A stretch of 64,000 nucleotides of DNA from Ancylobacter koreensis (GCF_023016525.1 NZ_JALKCG010000001.1:744001-808000), one strand, 5' to 3'. Numbered from the stretch's first letter, positions 29,577 through 40,341 are shown. Translations and numbers: made by a program. Notes: generated by a model not told the origin, from the sequence alone.

Positions 29577-30542
29577 TCAGAACGGGCTGTCGGGGAAGTA
29601 GAACTGCGCCGCGTTCTCCGCGGTGATCAGCGTCGAGCCGATGATGAAGCGGCCATAGACCGGCGTGTTGGAGACGAACTTCAGCGCGGTGACCTCGATG
29701 GCGGTGGAGATCTGCGCCGGCGTGTAGGACACGTCGACCGGGATCTGCGGGTCCTTGTCCATTACGCGCTTGATGATCTCCTTCATGCCGGCGCCGCCGA
29801 CGATCCACATCTCCTTCTGGCGGCCGGCCTGCGAGATGGCCTCCATCACGCCGATCGCCATGTCGTCGTCGGCCGCCCACACCGCGTCGATCTTCTTGTG
29901 CTTGGACAGGTAGTCCTGCATCACCGAGAAGGCCTTGTCGCGGTTCCAGTTGCCGTGCTGCATGTCGAGGATCTCGATGCCCGAGCCCTCGATGGCGGCC
30001 TTGAAGGCGTCGACCCGCTCATTGTCGAGCGTGGTCGGGATGCCGCGCAGCACGACGATCTTGGCGCCGGGCTTGAGGTTGGCCTTGAAGTATTCGCCCG
30101 AGACGCGGCCGAAGGCGATGTTGTCGCCGGCGACATAGAGGTCCTCGATGCCGGGCTGCGAGAGGCCGCGGTCGACCACCGTCACCCATTTGCCGGCGTC
30201 CTTCACCGCCTTCACCGGGCTGGTGAGCGGCTCGGATTCGAAGGGCAGTACGACGAGCGCGTCGATGTTGCGGGTCGCCACCATGTCCTCGATGTCGTTG
30301 ACCTGCTTGCCGACCGCGCCGGCGGTGGCGAGCACGAATTCGAGGTTGGGATAGGTGGCCTTCAGCCGCTTGATGGTCTCCTGCGCGTGCCAGTTCAGCC
30401 CGCCCATGAAGCCGTGCGTGGCGGAGGGGATCGAGACGCCGATCACCGCCTTCTTGCCCTGCGCCATGGCCGGTACCGAGACGCCGGCCGCAGCGGTGGC
30501 GGCGCCGATGGCGGCGGTGGTGAGGAATGTCCTGCGTTCCAT
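29577..30542 (-). CDS. Ribose-type (CUT2) sugar ABC transporter substrate-binding protein
   Basis: This 321-aa periplasmic binding protein of the LacI/RbsB fold has a twin-arginine-like start (MERRTFLTTAAIGAATAAAG, cleavage near AMA-QG at 28). Motifs include GVSIPSATHGFMGGLNWHAQ and AVWAADDDMAIGVMEAI. The sugar is not decidable from sequence. It is the last gene of a five-gene operon with permease, ATPase, Gfo/Idh dehydrogenase and isomerase. GGGAGGAAA precedes the ATG. Confidence 0.87.
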   Translation of the reverse strand: MERRTFLTTAAIGAATAAAGVSVPAMAQGKKAVIGVSIPSATHGFMGGLNWHAQETIKRLKATYPNLEFVLATAGAVGKQVNDIEDMVATRNIDALVVLPFESEPLTSPVKAVKDAGKWVTVVDRGLSQPGIEDLYVAGDNIAFGRVSGEYFKANLKPGAKIVVLRGIPTTLDNERVDAFKAAIEGSGIEILDMQHGNWNRDKAFSVMQDYLSKHKKIDAVWAADDDMAIGVMEAISQAGRQKEMWIVGGAGMKEIIKRVMDKDPQIPVDVSYTPAQISTAIEVTALKFVSNTPVYGRFIIGSTLITAENAAQFYFPDSPF

Positions 30543-30567
30543 AGTGTTTCCTCCCGTTGCTCCGCTC

Positions 30568-31597
30568 TCAGGCGGATGATGATTTGCCGCGCTGGAGAAC
30601 CACCGCGAGCACGATGATGACGCCCTGGATCGTCCCGTTGAGATAGGGGGAGACGAGGTCCGCCAGAATGAGGATGTTGTCGATCAGGCTGAGGATCAGC
30701 ACGCCGATCACCGTGCCCCAGACGCGGCCGTAGCCGCCCTTGAGCGCGGTGCCGCCGATGATGACGGCGGCGATGGCCTCCAACTCCCACAGCATGCCGG
30801 TGGAGCCCGAGGCCGAGCCGAGGCGCGGCACGTACATGATGGTGGCAAGGCCGACCAGCAGGCCGAGCAGCACATAGGTCATGAGCCTGATGCGCTCGAC
30901 ATTCACCGCTGAGTAGAGCGCCACCTTGTCGTTGGAGCCGATGGCCTCGCAATAGCGCCCGAAGCGGGTGTGCCGCATGGCGATCTGCCCGGCGACGGCG
31001 ACGATGGCGAAGACGATGATCGGCCAGGAGATGCCGAACAGGCCGGAATAGAACACCGGCCGGTAGAGTTGCCGGACGCCGAAGTCGAGGCTGATCGTGC
31101 CGCCGTCGGCCAGCCACGTCACCAGCGAGCGGAAGATGCCCATGGTGCCGAGCGTGACGATGAAGGGCTCGATGCGCGCCTTGGTCACCAGCAACCCGTT
31201 GCCGAGCCCGGCGAGGAACCCCGCCCCGAGCGCGATGGCCATGCCGGCGAGGATGAGCGGCACGCCGACGCCCATGGAGGGCAGCAGCGCGTTCATGGCG
31301 AGGATCATCACCCCGGCGATGAAGGCGGCCATGGAGCCGACGGAGAGGTCGAGCCCGCCCGAGGTGATGACGAAGGTCATGCCCACCGCGATCATGCCGA
31401 TGAAGGCCGAGCGCGCCAGCACGTTGGTGATGTTGCCGGCGGAGAGGAAATTGTCGTTGAGATAGGCGCCGAGCGCGACGAGCAGGATCAGCGCCAGCAA
31501 CGGGCCAAGCGCGGAAAGGCCCGGCAGTCGCAGGCGGGAGGCGGGGCCGCCGGGGGCCGCGCCGGCGGGGAGCGCTCCGGCGGGGCGCTGCGTGGTA

Positions 31598-31605
<8 letters not shown>
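30568..31605 (-). CDS. CUT2 sugar ABC transporter permease (RbsC-like)
   Basis: This protein of about 345 aa has 8-10 hydrophobic segments typical of RbsC/XylH permeases, with the family blocks TFVITSGGLDLSVGSMAAF (about 84-102) and AAVIIGGTALKGGYGRVWGT. I place the start at 31605 (MSDTTQRP) with GGGAG 8 bases upstream; a second in-frame ATG at 31626 lies within the ATPase gene. The gene overlaps the ATPase stop by 8 bp. Confidence 0.87.
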
Positions 31606-33162
<1,557 letters not shown>

Positions 33163-33166
<4 letters not shown>

Positions 33167-34314
33167 AGCTTCACCCAGGCGGCGTCACGGCGCGAGGACT
33201 GCACGCAGGCCTCGACGAAGCGCATGCCGGCGAGACCGTCCGCCAGCGTCGGGAAGATCACTCCCGCCGGCGCCTTCTCGCCCGCCTGATGGGCGCGGAT
33301 GGCGCGGGCGGCCTCGGCATAGATGTTGGCGAAGCCTTCCAGATAGCCCTCGGGGTGGCCGGGCGGGATGCGCGAGACGCGGCCCGCCTCCGGCCCCGCG
33401 CCCGCGCCGTTGCGGGTGATGCGGCGCCTCGGCTCGCCGAAGGGGGCGTGCCAGAGATAGTTCGGGTCTTCCTGCGCCCATTCCAGCCCGCCCTTCTCGC
33501 CATAGACGCGCAGGCGCAGCCCGTTCTCGTTGCCGGGCGCCACCTGGCTCGCCCACAGCATGCCCTTCGCCCCGCCCTCGAAGCGCAGCAGCACATGGGC
33601 GTTGTCGTCGAGCGCGCGGCCCGGCACGAAGACCGAGAGGTCGGCGGCGAGCGCCTGCGGTGTCAGGCCGGAGACGAAGCAGGCGAGGTTGTAGGCATGG
33701 GTGCCGATGTCGCCGGTCGCGCCGCCCGCGCCGGAGCGCTCGGGGTCGGTGCGCCATTCCGCCTGCTTGGAGCCGGATTTCTCCGCCGCCTCGGTCAGCC
33801 AGTCCTGCACATATTCCACCTGCACCAGCCGGATGCGGCCGAGCGCGCCCGCCTCCACCATGGCGCGGGCCTGCCGGATCATCGGGTAGCCGGTGTAGTT
33901 GTGGGTGAGCACGAACAGCGCGTCCGCCTTTTCGGCGGCCTTGGCGAGCTGCTTGGCCTGCGCCATCGTCGCGGTCAGCGGCTTGTCGCAGATGACGTGG
34001 ATGCCGCGCTTGAGGAAGGCGATGGCGGGAGCGGCGTGCATGTGGTTGGGCGTCACGATGGCGACCGCCTCGATGCCGTCCTTGCGGCGCGCCTCGGCCT
34101 TCGCCATCGCCTCGAAGTCGTCATAGGAGCGGGCGAGGCCGAGCGCCTGCGCCGACTCCCGCGACTTCTCCGGCGTCGAGGACAGCGCGCCGGCGACGAG
34201 GGTGAAGTCGCCGTCGAGCCGGGCGGCGATGCGGTGCACGGCGCCGATGAAGGCGCCCGCCCCGCCGCCCACCATGCCGAGCCGCAGCGGCCGGTTCGGA
34301 ACGGGGGCGCTCAT
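33163..34314 (-). CDS. Gfo/Idh/MocA family oxidoreductase
   Basis: This 383-aa NAD(P)-dependent dehydrogenase has a Rossmann start (LRLGMVGGGAGAFIGAVHRI, about 10-29), the EKP-like motif CDKPLTATMAQAKQL and a second domain with GDIGTHAYNLACFVSG that holds the active-site Asp and His. Members oxidise sugars or inositols. It overlaps the isomerase stop by 4 bp upstream and the ATPase start by 4 bp downstream. Together with the isomerase it suggests oxidation and isomerisation of an imported polyol or inositol-like compound, as in rhizobial pathways; the substrate is inference. Confidence 0.87.
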
Positions 34315-35369
34315 CGGTCAAGCCCCAGCAAGGCGCGGTTGGCGTCGCGGTCTGTGGCGCCGGCGGCGAAATCGTCGAACGCCTTCTCGGTGACGCGGAT
34401 GATGTGGCTCTTCACGAAGGCCGCGCCCTCGCGCGCGCCGTCCTCGGGGTGCTTGAGGCAGCATTCCCACTCGACCACCGCCCAGCCGTCGAAATCCATC
34501 GCGGCGAATTTCGAGAAGATGGCGCCGAAATCGACCTGCCCGTCGCCCGGGCTGCGGAAGCGCCCGGCGCGCTTCAGCCAGGGCTGGTAGCCGCCATAGA
34601 CGCCCTTGCGGCCGGTCGGGTTGAACTCGGCGTCCTTGACGTGGAACATGCCGATGCGCTCGGCATAGATGTCGAGATGGTCGAGATAGTCGAGCTGCTG
34701 CAGCACGTAGTGCGAGGGGTCGTAGAGCATCTTGGCGCGGGGATAGTTGTCCACCCGCTCCAGAAACATCTCGAAGGTGTCTCCGTCGTGCAGATCCTCG
34801 CCCGGATGGATCTCGAAGCACAGATCGACGCCGCATTCATCCGCGTAATCGAGCAGCGGGCGCCAGCGGCGGGCAAGCTCGTCGAACGCCTCCTCCACCA
34901 GCCCGGCCGGGCGCTGCGGCCACGGGTAGACATAGGGCCAGGCCAGCGCGCCGGAGAAGGTGACCATGGCGGTGAGGCCGAGATGCTTGGAGGCGGTGAG
35001 CGCCTTCTTCATCTGGTCGACCGCCCATTCCTGCCGCGCCTTCGGGTTGCCGCGCACCTGCGGCGCCGCGAAGCCGTCGAACATGGCGTCATAGGCGGGA
35101 TGCACGGCGATGAGCTGGCCCTGCAGATGGGTCGACAGCTCGGTGACGACGACGCCGTTCTCCGAGGCCTTGCCCGCCCAGTCGGCGCACCAGTCGCGCG
35201 AGGCGGCGGCCTGGTCGAGGTCGAGGATGCGCGGGTCGTTGGTCGGCACCTGCACGCCCTCATAGCCGCATTCGGCGGCCCAGCGCGTGATGTTGTGCCA
35301 GCTGTCGAAAGGCGCGTCGGCGCCGATGAACTGGGCCAGAAACAGGCCCGGCCCCTTGATGGTCCGCAT
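34311..35369 (-). CDS. TIM-barrel sugar phosphate isomerase/epimerase
   Basis: This 352-aa protein belongs to the xylose-isomerase-like TIM barrel (AP endonuclease 2) family. Likely metal ligands lie in CFEIHPGEDLHDGD (the Glu and His), MLYDPSHYVLQQ (Asp, His), FHVKDAEF (His, Asp) and VVEWECCLKHPEDG (Glu). Relatives include inosose dehydratases, hydroxypyruvate isomerases and ketose epimerases. It is the first gene of the operon and has a strong GGGAGGA site six bases before the ATG. Confidence 0.86.
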   Translation of the reverse strand: MRTIKGPGLFLAQFIGADAPFDSWHNITRWAAECGYEGVQVPTNDPRILDLDQAAASRDWCADWAGKASENGVVVTELSTHLQGQLIAVHPAYDAMFDGFAAPQVRGNPKARQEWAVDQMKKALTASKHLGLTAMVTFSGALAWPYVYPWPQRPAGLVEEAFDELARRWRPLLDYADECGVDLCFEIHPGEDLHDGDTFEMFLERVDNYPRAKMLYDPSHYVLQQLDYLDHLDIYAERIGMFHVKDAEFNPTGRKGVYGGYQPWLKRAGRFRSPGDGQVDFGAIFSKFAAMDFDGWAVVEWECCLKHPEDGAREGAAFVKSHIIRVTEKAFDDFAAGATDRDANRALLGLDR

Positions 35370-35427
35370 GTTTTCCTCCCGACCGGACGTTGCCGGCCAT
35401 TATTCGTTCTTGGATCTTTGGTCCGTA

Positions 35428-35456
35428 ACGTAACGGCGTTCGGCGACCGGCTTCAA
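35428..35456 (-). promoter_or_regulatory. Candidate promoter of the sugar ABC operon
   Basis: On the minus strand TTGAAG (35456-35451) and TTACGT (35433-35428) are spaced by 17 bp and sit 59-87 bp before the isomerase start. The -35 matches the TTGA core of the housekeeping consensus, while the -10 is weak, which fits a regulated promoter. Confidence 0.4.
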
Positions 35457-35464
35457 GGGAAATT

Positions 35465-35480
35465 TGATGTACGTACATCA
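35465..35480. promoter_or_regulatory. Operator 1, perfect 16-bp palindrome
   Basis: TGATGTACGTACATCA is a perfect palindrome preceded by AATT. It lies 8 bp upstream of the candidate -35. The form resembles ATGTAC/GTACAT sites of GntR (FadR-type) regulators, but no regulator gene of that family is in the window, so the binder is unknown. Confidence 0.65.
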
Positions 35481-35667
35481 TAAGGCCGTCAGACCCCTCG
35501 CGGCGCCGGCGGGGAGCGGGCGTCGCGAGGGGCGCTCCTGTCCGGCCGGCGGGAGGCGGATTTCGTGATCGCCGGGAGATTCCGCCTCTGCGCCGTGTCG
35601 CCCGATGGCGGACGCGCCGCGCCGGCCGGCGCCGATGCCGCCGGCGCCGGAATTCGTTGAGGTAATT

Positions 35668-35683
35668 TGATGTGCGCACGTCA
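35668..35683. promoter_or_regulatory. Operator 2, related palindrome
   Basis: TGATGTGCGCACGTCA is palindromic apart from one base pair and, like operator 1, is preceded by AATT and followed by T. The two sites are 203 bp apart centre to centre. The shared AATTTGATGT and the symmetry argue for one regulator binding both, possibly with looping. Confidence 0.6.
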
Positions 35684-35754
35684 TCCATTCGTCGCATGAC
35701 GGGCGTGGCGGAACGGGCGCCCGCGCCGGACGGGCACCCGTTCCGCGCGGGGCG

Positions 35755-36768
35755 CTAGAAGCCTTCCAGCACCACCTTGCCGATGCTGCGTCCGCTTTCG
35801 AGCAGCGCGTGCGCCTCGCGCAGATTGGCGGCATTGATGGTGCCGAGGTTCCGCCGCAGCGTGGTGCGCAGCAGGCCGGCATCGACGAGATCGGCCACCT
35901 CGTTCAGCAGTTCGTGCTGCCGGATCATGTCGGGCGTGCCGAAGAGCGGGCGGGTGAACATCAGCTCCCAGTGCACCGACAGGCTCTTGCGCTTGAGCGG
36001 GGCGATGTCGAGCGTCGCGGGATCGTCGATCAGCGCCAGCGCGCCCTGCGGCGCCAGCGCGCGCACGATCGCCGGCAGATGCCGCTCGGTGCCGGTGAGG
36101 CCGGCGACATACTGCACCTCAGGGATGCCGATGCGCGCGATCTCCTCGTCGAGCGGCCGGTGATGGTCGATGACGTGGTGCGCGCCCATCTGGCGGCACC
36201 AGTCGATGCTCTCGGGCCGCGAGGCGGTGGCGATGACGGTGAGGCCGGTGAGCCGGCGGGCGAGCTGGGTGAGGATGGAGCCGACGCCGCCGGCGCCATT
36301 GACGACGAGCAGCGCGCCCCCGCCCGTCTTCACGCCATAGGGCACCTTCAGCCGGTCGAACAGCAGTTCCCACGCGGTGATGGCGGTGAGCGGCAGCGCC
36401 GCCGCCTCGGCGACACTGAGCGAGGCGGGCTTGCGCCCGACGATGCGCTCGTCGACCGCCTGCAATTCGGCATTGCTGCCGGGCCGGTCGATGGCACCGG
36501 CATAGAACACGGCATCGCCCGGCTTGAACAGGCGCGCCTCCGGCCCGACCGCCTCGACGACGCCGACCGCGTCGAAGCCGAGGATGCGGGTCACTCCCTC
36601 GGCCGGGGCGGCGCCGGCACGCTGCTTCACATCCACCGGATTGACGGCGACGGCACCGACACGCACCAGCAGGTCGCGCGGGCGCAGCTCGGGCACCGGG
36701 GCTTCGAAATCGACGAGGGACTCGGCGGCGGTGACGGGTAGGGGCTTGGCGTAGCCGACGGCTTTCAT
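35755..36768 (-). CDS. Zinc-type alcohol dehydrogenase-like protein (MDR family)
   Basis: This 337-aa medium-chain reductase has the GroES-like first domain (about 1-125) and an NADPH-binding Rossmann domain with NGAGGVGSILTQLARRL (about 156-172). It resembles the ZADH/quinone oxidoreductase group (MKAVGYAKPL, VNPVDVKQRAG), which lacks the catalytic zinc cysteine. The product probably reduces quinones or enals. It is divergent from a LysR gene and is probably its target, an arrangement common for this family. Confidence 0.86.
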   Translation of the reverse strand: MKAVGYAKPLPVTAAESLVDFEAPVPELRPRDLLVRVGAVAVNPVDVKQRAGAAPAEGVTRILGFDAVGVVEAVGPEARLFKPGDAVFYAGAIDRPGSNAELQAVDERIVGRKPASLSVAEAAALPLTAITAWELLFDRLKVPYGVKTGGGALLVVNGAGGVGSILTQLARRLTGLTVIATASRPESIDWCRQMGAHHVIDHHRPLDEEIARIGIPEVQYVAGLTGTERHLPAIVRALAPQGALALIDDPATLDIAPLKRKSLSVHWELMFTRPLFGTPDMIRQHELLNEVADLVDAGLLRTTLRRNLGTINAANLREAHALLESGRSIGKVVLEGF

Positions 36769-36935
36769 GGGGATGGTCTCGCAATGGGCGGGCGACGGGC
36801 CCGCGATGGGGAGGGGCCGGGGCTGGCGGGCGCGCGGAGCGCGTCGCCTCCGGTCTGTGGAGGCAGGATGGGCGGTTGCCGTCCAGAAGAAAAGCGCATA
36901 GTTTTAATATCATTCAGCGGACATACGAATAGGCC
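36769..36935. promoter_or_regulatory. Divergent region between dehydrogenase and LysR regulator
   Basis: The 167-bp gap holds an AT-rich segment at 36890-36930 (around AGTTTTAATATCATTC) that probably contains the overlapping promoters and LysR binding site. No confident T-N11-A site was picked. Confidence 0.45.
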
Positions 36936-37811
36936 ATGCGCTATCCCGATCTGGAAATCGATCTGCTCCGGGCCTTCGTCGCGGTGGCCGAGGCCGGCGG
37001 TTTCACCGCCGCCGCCGATGTCGTCGGCCGCTCGCAATCGGCGGTGAGCCAGAAGATCCTGCGGCTGGAGGATTTGCTCGGCTGCCGCGTCTTCGAGCGC
37101 ACGAGCCGCTCGCTCACCCTGACGGCGGAGGGCGAGAAGCTGCTGGTCAGCGCCCGCCGCATGCTGGAGCTGAACGATGTCGCGGTGCGCGCGCTGCTGG
37201 AGCCGCGCGTCGGCAGCCTGCGGCTCGGGGTGAGCGAGGATTTCGTGCCCGGCCTGCTGCCGGGCATGCTGGCGCGCTTCCAGCGGCTCTATCCCGGCCT
37301 GCATCTGGAACTGCGCACCGGGCTGAGCTGCGACCTGCTCGCCGCCTTCGAGGCCGGCCAGCTCGACGCGGTGATCGCCAAGAAGGACGGCACGGCGCAG
37401 CGCGGGCGCGTCATCTGGCGCGAGCAACTGGTCTGGATGGCGGCGCAGGACTACCGCCCAGATTTTGCCCGGCCGGCGCCGCTGGTGCTGCTGCCGCCGC
37501 CCTGCACCTATCGCGACGTGATGATCCGCGCCCTCGATTCCGTGCGGCGCGACTGGTTCGCCGCCTGCACCGCCTCCAGCCTCGCCGGCATACGCGCGGC
37601 GGTGGCGGGCGGGCTCGGCGTCACCGTGCTGGGGCGCTCCTTCATCGGCCCCGAGATGACGGAGCTGCGCGCGCCCGAGCACTGGCCGGCGCTGCCGATG
37701 ACCGAGATCGTGCTGCTCGGCGAGGAGCGCGCCGAGGCGGAGTTCGTCCGCCCGCTGGTCGCCTTCCTCACCGAGAGCCTGTCGGCCGCGCCGGGTGTAG
37801 CGGCGGCCTGA
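36936..37811 (+). CDS. LysR family transcriptional regulator
   Basis: This 291-aa protein has the N-terminal winged HTH (LLRAFVAVAEAGGFTAAADV, SQSAVSQKILRLEDLLGCRVF, about 10-55) and a C-terminal periplasmic-binding-like effector domain. The start AGGCC-ATG at 36936 fits the family. It diverges from the MDR dehydrogenase at 35755-36768 and most likely controls it. Its effector is unknown. Confidence 0.88.
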   Translation: MRYPDLEIDLLRAFVAVAEAGGFTAAADVVGRSQSAVSQKILRLEDLLGCRVFERTSRSLTLTAEGEKLLVSARRMLELNDVAVRALLEPRVGSLRLGVSEDFVPGLLPGMLARFQRLYPGLHLELRTGLSCDLLAAFEAGQLDAVIAKKDGTAQRGRVIWREQLVWMAAQDYRPDFARPAPLVLLPPPCTYRDVMIRALDSVRRDWFAACTASSLAGIRAAVAGGLGVTVLGRSFIGPEMTELRAPEHWPALPMTEIVLLGEERAEAEFVRPLVAFLTESLSAAPGVAAA

Positions 37812-37815
37812 GGTC

Positions 37816-38883
37816 TTACGCCGTCTCGCCCCACGCCTGCGCCAGTATCCGCAGCCAGTTGTCGTGGCAGATGGCGGCGATCTCCTCCGCCGCGAAGCCG
37901 TCCGCCGCCAGCGCCGCGACCAGCGCCGGCAGGCCGGCCGCGTCGCCGATGCCGGCGGGAATGGTGGCGCCGTCGAAATCCGAGCCCAGCGCGACATGGG
38001 CGACGCCCATGCGCTCCACGAGATAGCGGATGTGCGCCACCATGTCGGAAAGCGGGGTCTGCGCGTCCTCGCGCCCGTCCGCCCGCAGCATGGTGGTGGC
38101 GAAGTTCAGCCCGACGAGGCCGCCGCTCTCGCGCACCGCGTCGAGCTGGCGGTCGGTGAGGTTTCTCGCCACCGGCGTGAGGGCATGGGCGTTGGAATGG
38201 CTGACCACCAGCGGCTGGTCGGTGGTCTTCGCCACGTCCCAGAACCCCTTCTCGGTGATGTGGGCGAGATCGACCGCGATGCGCAGCCGGTTGCAGGCGC
38301 GGATCAGCGCGAAACCGGCCTCCGTCAGGCCCGGCCCGGTGTCCGGACCCATCGGATAGGCGAAGGGCACGCCGTGGCCGAAAATGTTGTTGCGGCTCCA
38401 CACCGGGCCGAGCGAGCGCAGGCCGGCGGCATGGAAGGTCTCCAGCGCCGCCAGATCCGCGTCGAGCGGCTCGCAGCCCTCCAGGTGCAGCACGGCCGCG
38501 AACACGCCCTCGGCCCGCGCGGCGCGGATGTCGGCGGTGGAGCGGCACAGCCGCCACGCCCCGGCGCGCTCCAGCCGGAAGGCGATGGCCGCCATCTCCA
38601 GCGCGATGTCGAGCGAGGGCGCGCGCTCCAGCGGCGCGGCGAGCTCGGTGGCGTAATGGCCCCGCGCATCGGCCTGCTTGAGCACCAGCGCGCCGGAGGG
38701 GATGTAGATCGCGCACAGCCCGCCGATCAGCCCGCCGGCCCGCGCCCGCGGCGCGTCGAGATGGCCGCGCGCCATGCCGTCGAGGAAGTCGCGCACCGGG
38801 TCGGCGCCGGCCTTCGCGCGGTTCCACAGCCGCAGCAGCACGTCGTTATGGCCGTCGAAGACGGGTTGGGTCGGTTGGGGCAT
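37816..38883 (-). CDS. Dipeptidase, peptidase M19 (renal dipeptidase family)
   Basis: This 355-aa binuclear zinc enzyme has ligands in [11 protein letters not shown] (His, Asp), HLEGCEPL (bridging Glu), [10 protein letters not shown] (His), [10 protein letters not shown] (His) and LGSDFDGA (Asp). Relatives split dipeptides or D-amino-acid conjugates. I place the start at 38883 ([14 protein letters not shown]), rejecting a 31-residue in-frame extension that lacks family similarity. It converges on the LysR gene with 4 bp between. No signal peptide is seen, so it is likely cytoplasmic. Confidence 0.87.
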   Translation of the reverse strand: MPQPTQPVFDGHNDVLLRLWNRAKAGADPVRDFLDGMARGHLDAPRARAGGLIGGLCAIYIPSGALVLKQADARGHYATELAAPLERAPSLDIALEMAAIAFRLERAGAWRLCRSTADIRAARAEGVFAAVLHLEGCEPLDADLAALETFHAAGLRSLGPVWSRNNIFGHGVPFAYPMGPDTGPGLTEAGFALIRACNRLRIAVDLAHITEKGFWDVAKTTDQPLVVSHSNAHALTPVARNLTDRQLDAVRESGGLVGLNFATTMLRADGREDAQTPLSDMVAHIRYLVERMGVAHVALGSDFDGATIPAGIGDAAGLPALVAALAADGFAAEEIAAICHDNWLRILAQAWGETA

Positions 38884-39036
38884 GGTGGGGCAAGGCTCCT
38901 CGCGGCGGGGTGCGCGCGGCGATTCGGGACGGGCGGCGGGCGCGAATCCTACTGGCATTGCGGTCCGCTGTGGCAATTTTGCGCCGGAAGGCCTATCTGT
39001 GTGGCCACGCCCGCCGGTTCACGCCGGCTGCCTGCG

Positions 39037-39065
39037 TTTCATTATCGGGCGAAAGGGCGCATAAT
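39037..39065 (+). promoter_or_regulatory. Possible rpsU promoter
   Basis: CATAAT at 39060-39065 is a good -10, with TTTCAT at 39037-39042 as a weak -35 and 17 bp between. It would give a leader of about 60 nt before the rpsU start. Confidence 0.35.
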
Positions 39066-39134
39066 CCGCCGTTTCCGGCAATGCCGCCGGGTGGTCGAGC
39101 CGGCTTCCGTGCGAAGCCCATGATAGGAAAAGTT

Positions 39135-39410
39135 TTGCAGGTTCTAGTTCGAGACAACAATGTCGAGCAGGCGCTCCGCGTCCTGAAGAAGAAGATGCAG
39201 CGCGAAGGCGTCTTCCGCGAGATGAAGGCCCGCCGCTCCTACGAGAAGCCCTCCGAGCGCCGTGCCCGCGAGCAGGCCGAGGCCGTGCGCCGCGCCCGCA
39301 AGCAGGCGCGCAAGCAGGCCATCAAGGAAGGGCTGATCGCCGCTCCGAAGAAGAAGCCGATGGCCCCGCGCCCCGGCGCGCGCCCGACCGATGCGGCGGC
39401 GGCGAGATAA
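39135..39410 (+). CDS. rpsU: 30S ribosomal protein S21
   Basis: This small basic protein (91 aa) begins [20 protein letters not shown] and continues [23 protein letters not shown], the S21 signature. It has a basic, alanine/proline-rich tail after about residue 68, longer than in E. coli S21 (71 aa) but common in Alphaproteobacteria. I choose a TTG start at 39135 because the family starts MQVLVRDN and AGGAA lies 5 bases upstream; an ATG at 39120 would add five residues. S21 joins the 30S subunit near the anti-Shine-Dalgarno site. Confidence 0.93.
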   Translation: MQVLVRDNNVEQALRVLKKKMQREGVFREMKARRSYEKPSERRAREQAEAVRRARKQARKQAIKEGLIAAPKKKPMAPRPGARPTDAAAAR

Positions 39411-39434
39411 TTTCGGAAATAAATTTCTTTCAGC

Positions 39435-39463
39435 TTGTGATTATGTCACAGCGGCTGTAAAGT
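39435..39463 (+). promoter_or_regulatory. Promoter of the cold-shock gene with overlapping inverted repeat
   Basis: TTGTGA (39435-39440) and TAAAGT (39458-39463) are 17 bp apart. The -35 overlaps an inverted repeat, TGTGA (39436-39440) and TCACA (39446-39450) with 5 bp between, which may be an operator. Transcription would start near 39470 and leave a leader of about 130 nt, the long untranslated leader expected for csp mRNAs. Confidence 0.55.
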
Positions 39464-39601
39464 ACACGCATCGATCTTGGACGTTGAACTTTGTTTCGCG
39501 CCTCGTGCGCCCTGGCGAACTTCCTCTCAAATCGATGCTCAAAGTGGCGCTCACGGATTCGTGGGCGTCGGTATTTCTATATCGACTGAAAGGATATCGC
39601 G

Positions 39602-39811
39602 ATGGCGATCGGTACTGTGAAGTGGTTCAACGGCCAGAAGGGCTTTGGTTTCATTCAGCCGGACAACGGCGGCCCGGACGTGTTCGTCCACATTTCGGCC
39701 GTTGAGCGCGCCGGCCTGTCGACCCTCAACGAGGGCCAGAAGATCTCCTACGAGATCGAGACCGACCGCCGCAGCGGCAAGAGCTCGGCCGGCCAGCTCA
39801 AGGCTGCGTGA
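39602..39811 (+). CDS. Cold-shock domain protein (CspA family)
   Basis: This 69-aa single-domain RNA-binding protein has RNP1 KGFGFIQPD (14-22) and RNP2 VFVHISAV (about 27-34), starting [12 protein letters not shown]. Csp proteins melt RNA secondary structure and may act as antiterminators or translation helpers. AAAGGA lies 7 bases upstream of the ATG. It has its own promoter and a strong terminator, so it is a single-gene unit. Confidence 0.95.
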   Translation: MAIGTVKWFNGQKGFGFIQPDNGGPDVFVHISAVERAGLSTLNEGQKISYEIETDRRSGKSSAGQLKAA

Positions 39812-39872
39812 CGAGATCGCCTTCGATCTTCGACCACGGATGTACTGGCTTAGATCGTCGAGGCATGGGAGA

Positions 39873-39896
39873 GGCCGGGGCAACCCGGCCTTTTTT
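39873..39896 (+). terminator. Rho-independent terminator of the cold-shock gene
   Basis: GGCCGGG (39873-39879) and CCCGGCC (39884-39890) form a perfect 7-bp stem with a GCAA tetraloop followed by TTTTTT (39891-39896). It lies 62 bp after the stop and is the clearest intrinsic terminator in the window. Confidence 0.93.
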
Positions 39897-39917
39897 GTTT
39901 TCAGGGAGTCGGATGCG

Positions 39918-40178
39918 ATGGCGAAGATCAACCGCGACACGCTCTTCAAGCCGAACCTCAGCAAGGCGGAAAGCAAGGCCGAATCGGTCTCGCGCATCGC
40001 CATGTCGATGATCGGGCAGGAGATGGCCGCGCGCGACGCCAAGATGGCGCGGCTGCGCGAGGCACGGCTCGCCGACGAGGCGGCCAGGCAGGCCGCCAAG
40101 GCCCCGCCCAAGGCGGTGGGCAAGGCGGGCGCCAAGACGGCTGGCAAGACGGCCGTGAAGCGCCGCGCCGGCAACTGA
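39918..40178 (+). CDS. Small basic conserved-looking protein
   Basis: This 86-aa protein begins MAKINRDTLFKPNLSKAESK, has a helical charged middle (MIGQEMAARDAKMARLREAR) and ends in a lysine/alanine/proline-rich tail like that of S21 above. I do not recognise a function. GGGAG precedes the ATG. It starts 21 bp after the csp terminator, so it depends on readthrough or on a promoter not recognised by eye. The tail suggests nucleic-acid or ribosome association, which is speculative. Confidence 0.68.
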   Translation: MAKINRDTLFKPNLSKAESKAESVSRIAMSMIGQEMAARDAKMARLREARLADEAARQAAKAPPKAVGKAGAKTAGKTAVKRRAGN

Positions 40179-40341
40179 CCTTTCCGTATCGGCACCCGAC
40201 CCGCGCCGGCGACCGACGCTCTGGCGCCTGCGCGCCTCCCCCGCCGGGCCGCGCTCGGCCGCCACCTCCCGGCGCACCAAAGGCGCGCGCGGCACGATGC
40301 CGGCGAAGGGCCGCCGGCGGCTCTCCGATCAGGCGCCCCTT

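Larger units (their letters stand above)
35370..35754. promoter_or_regulatory. 385-bp control region of the sugar operon
   Basis: No gene is seen. It contains a possible promoter at 35428-35456, two related operators at 35465-35480 and 35668-35683, and little else recognisable. The region 35500-35640 between the operators is GC-rich and without obvious signals. All the regulated genes are on the minus strand. Confidence 0.6.
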
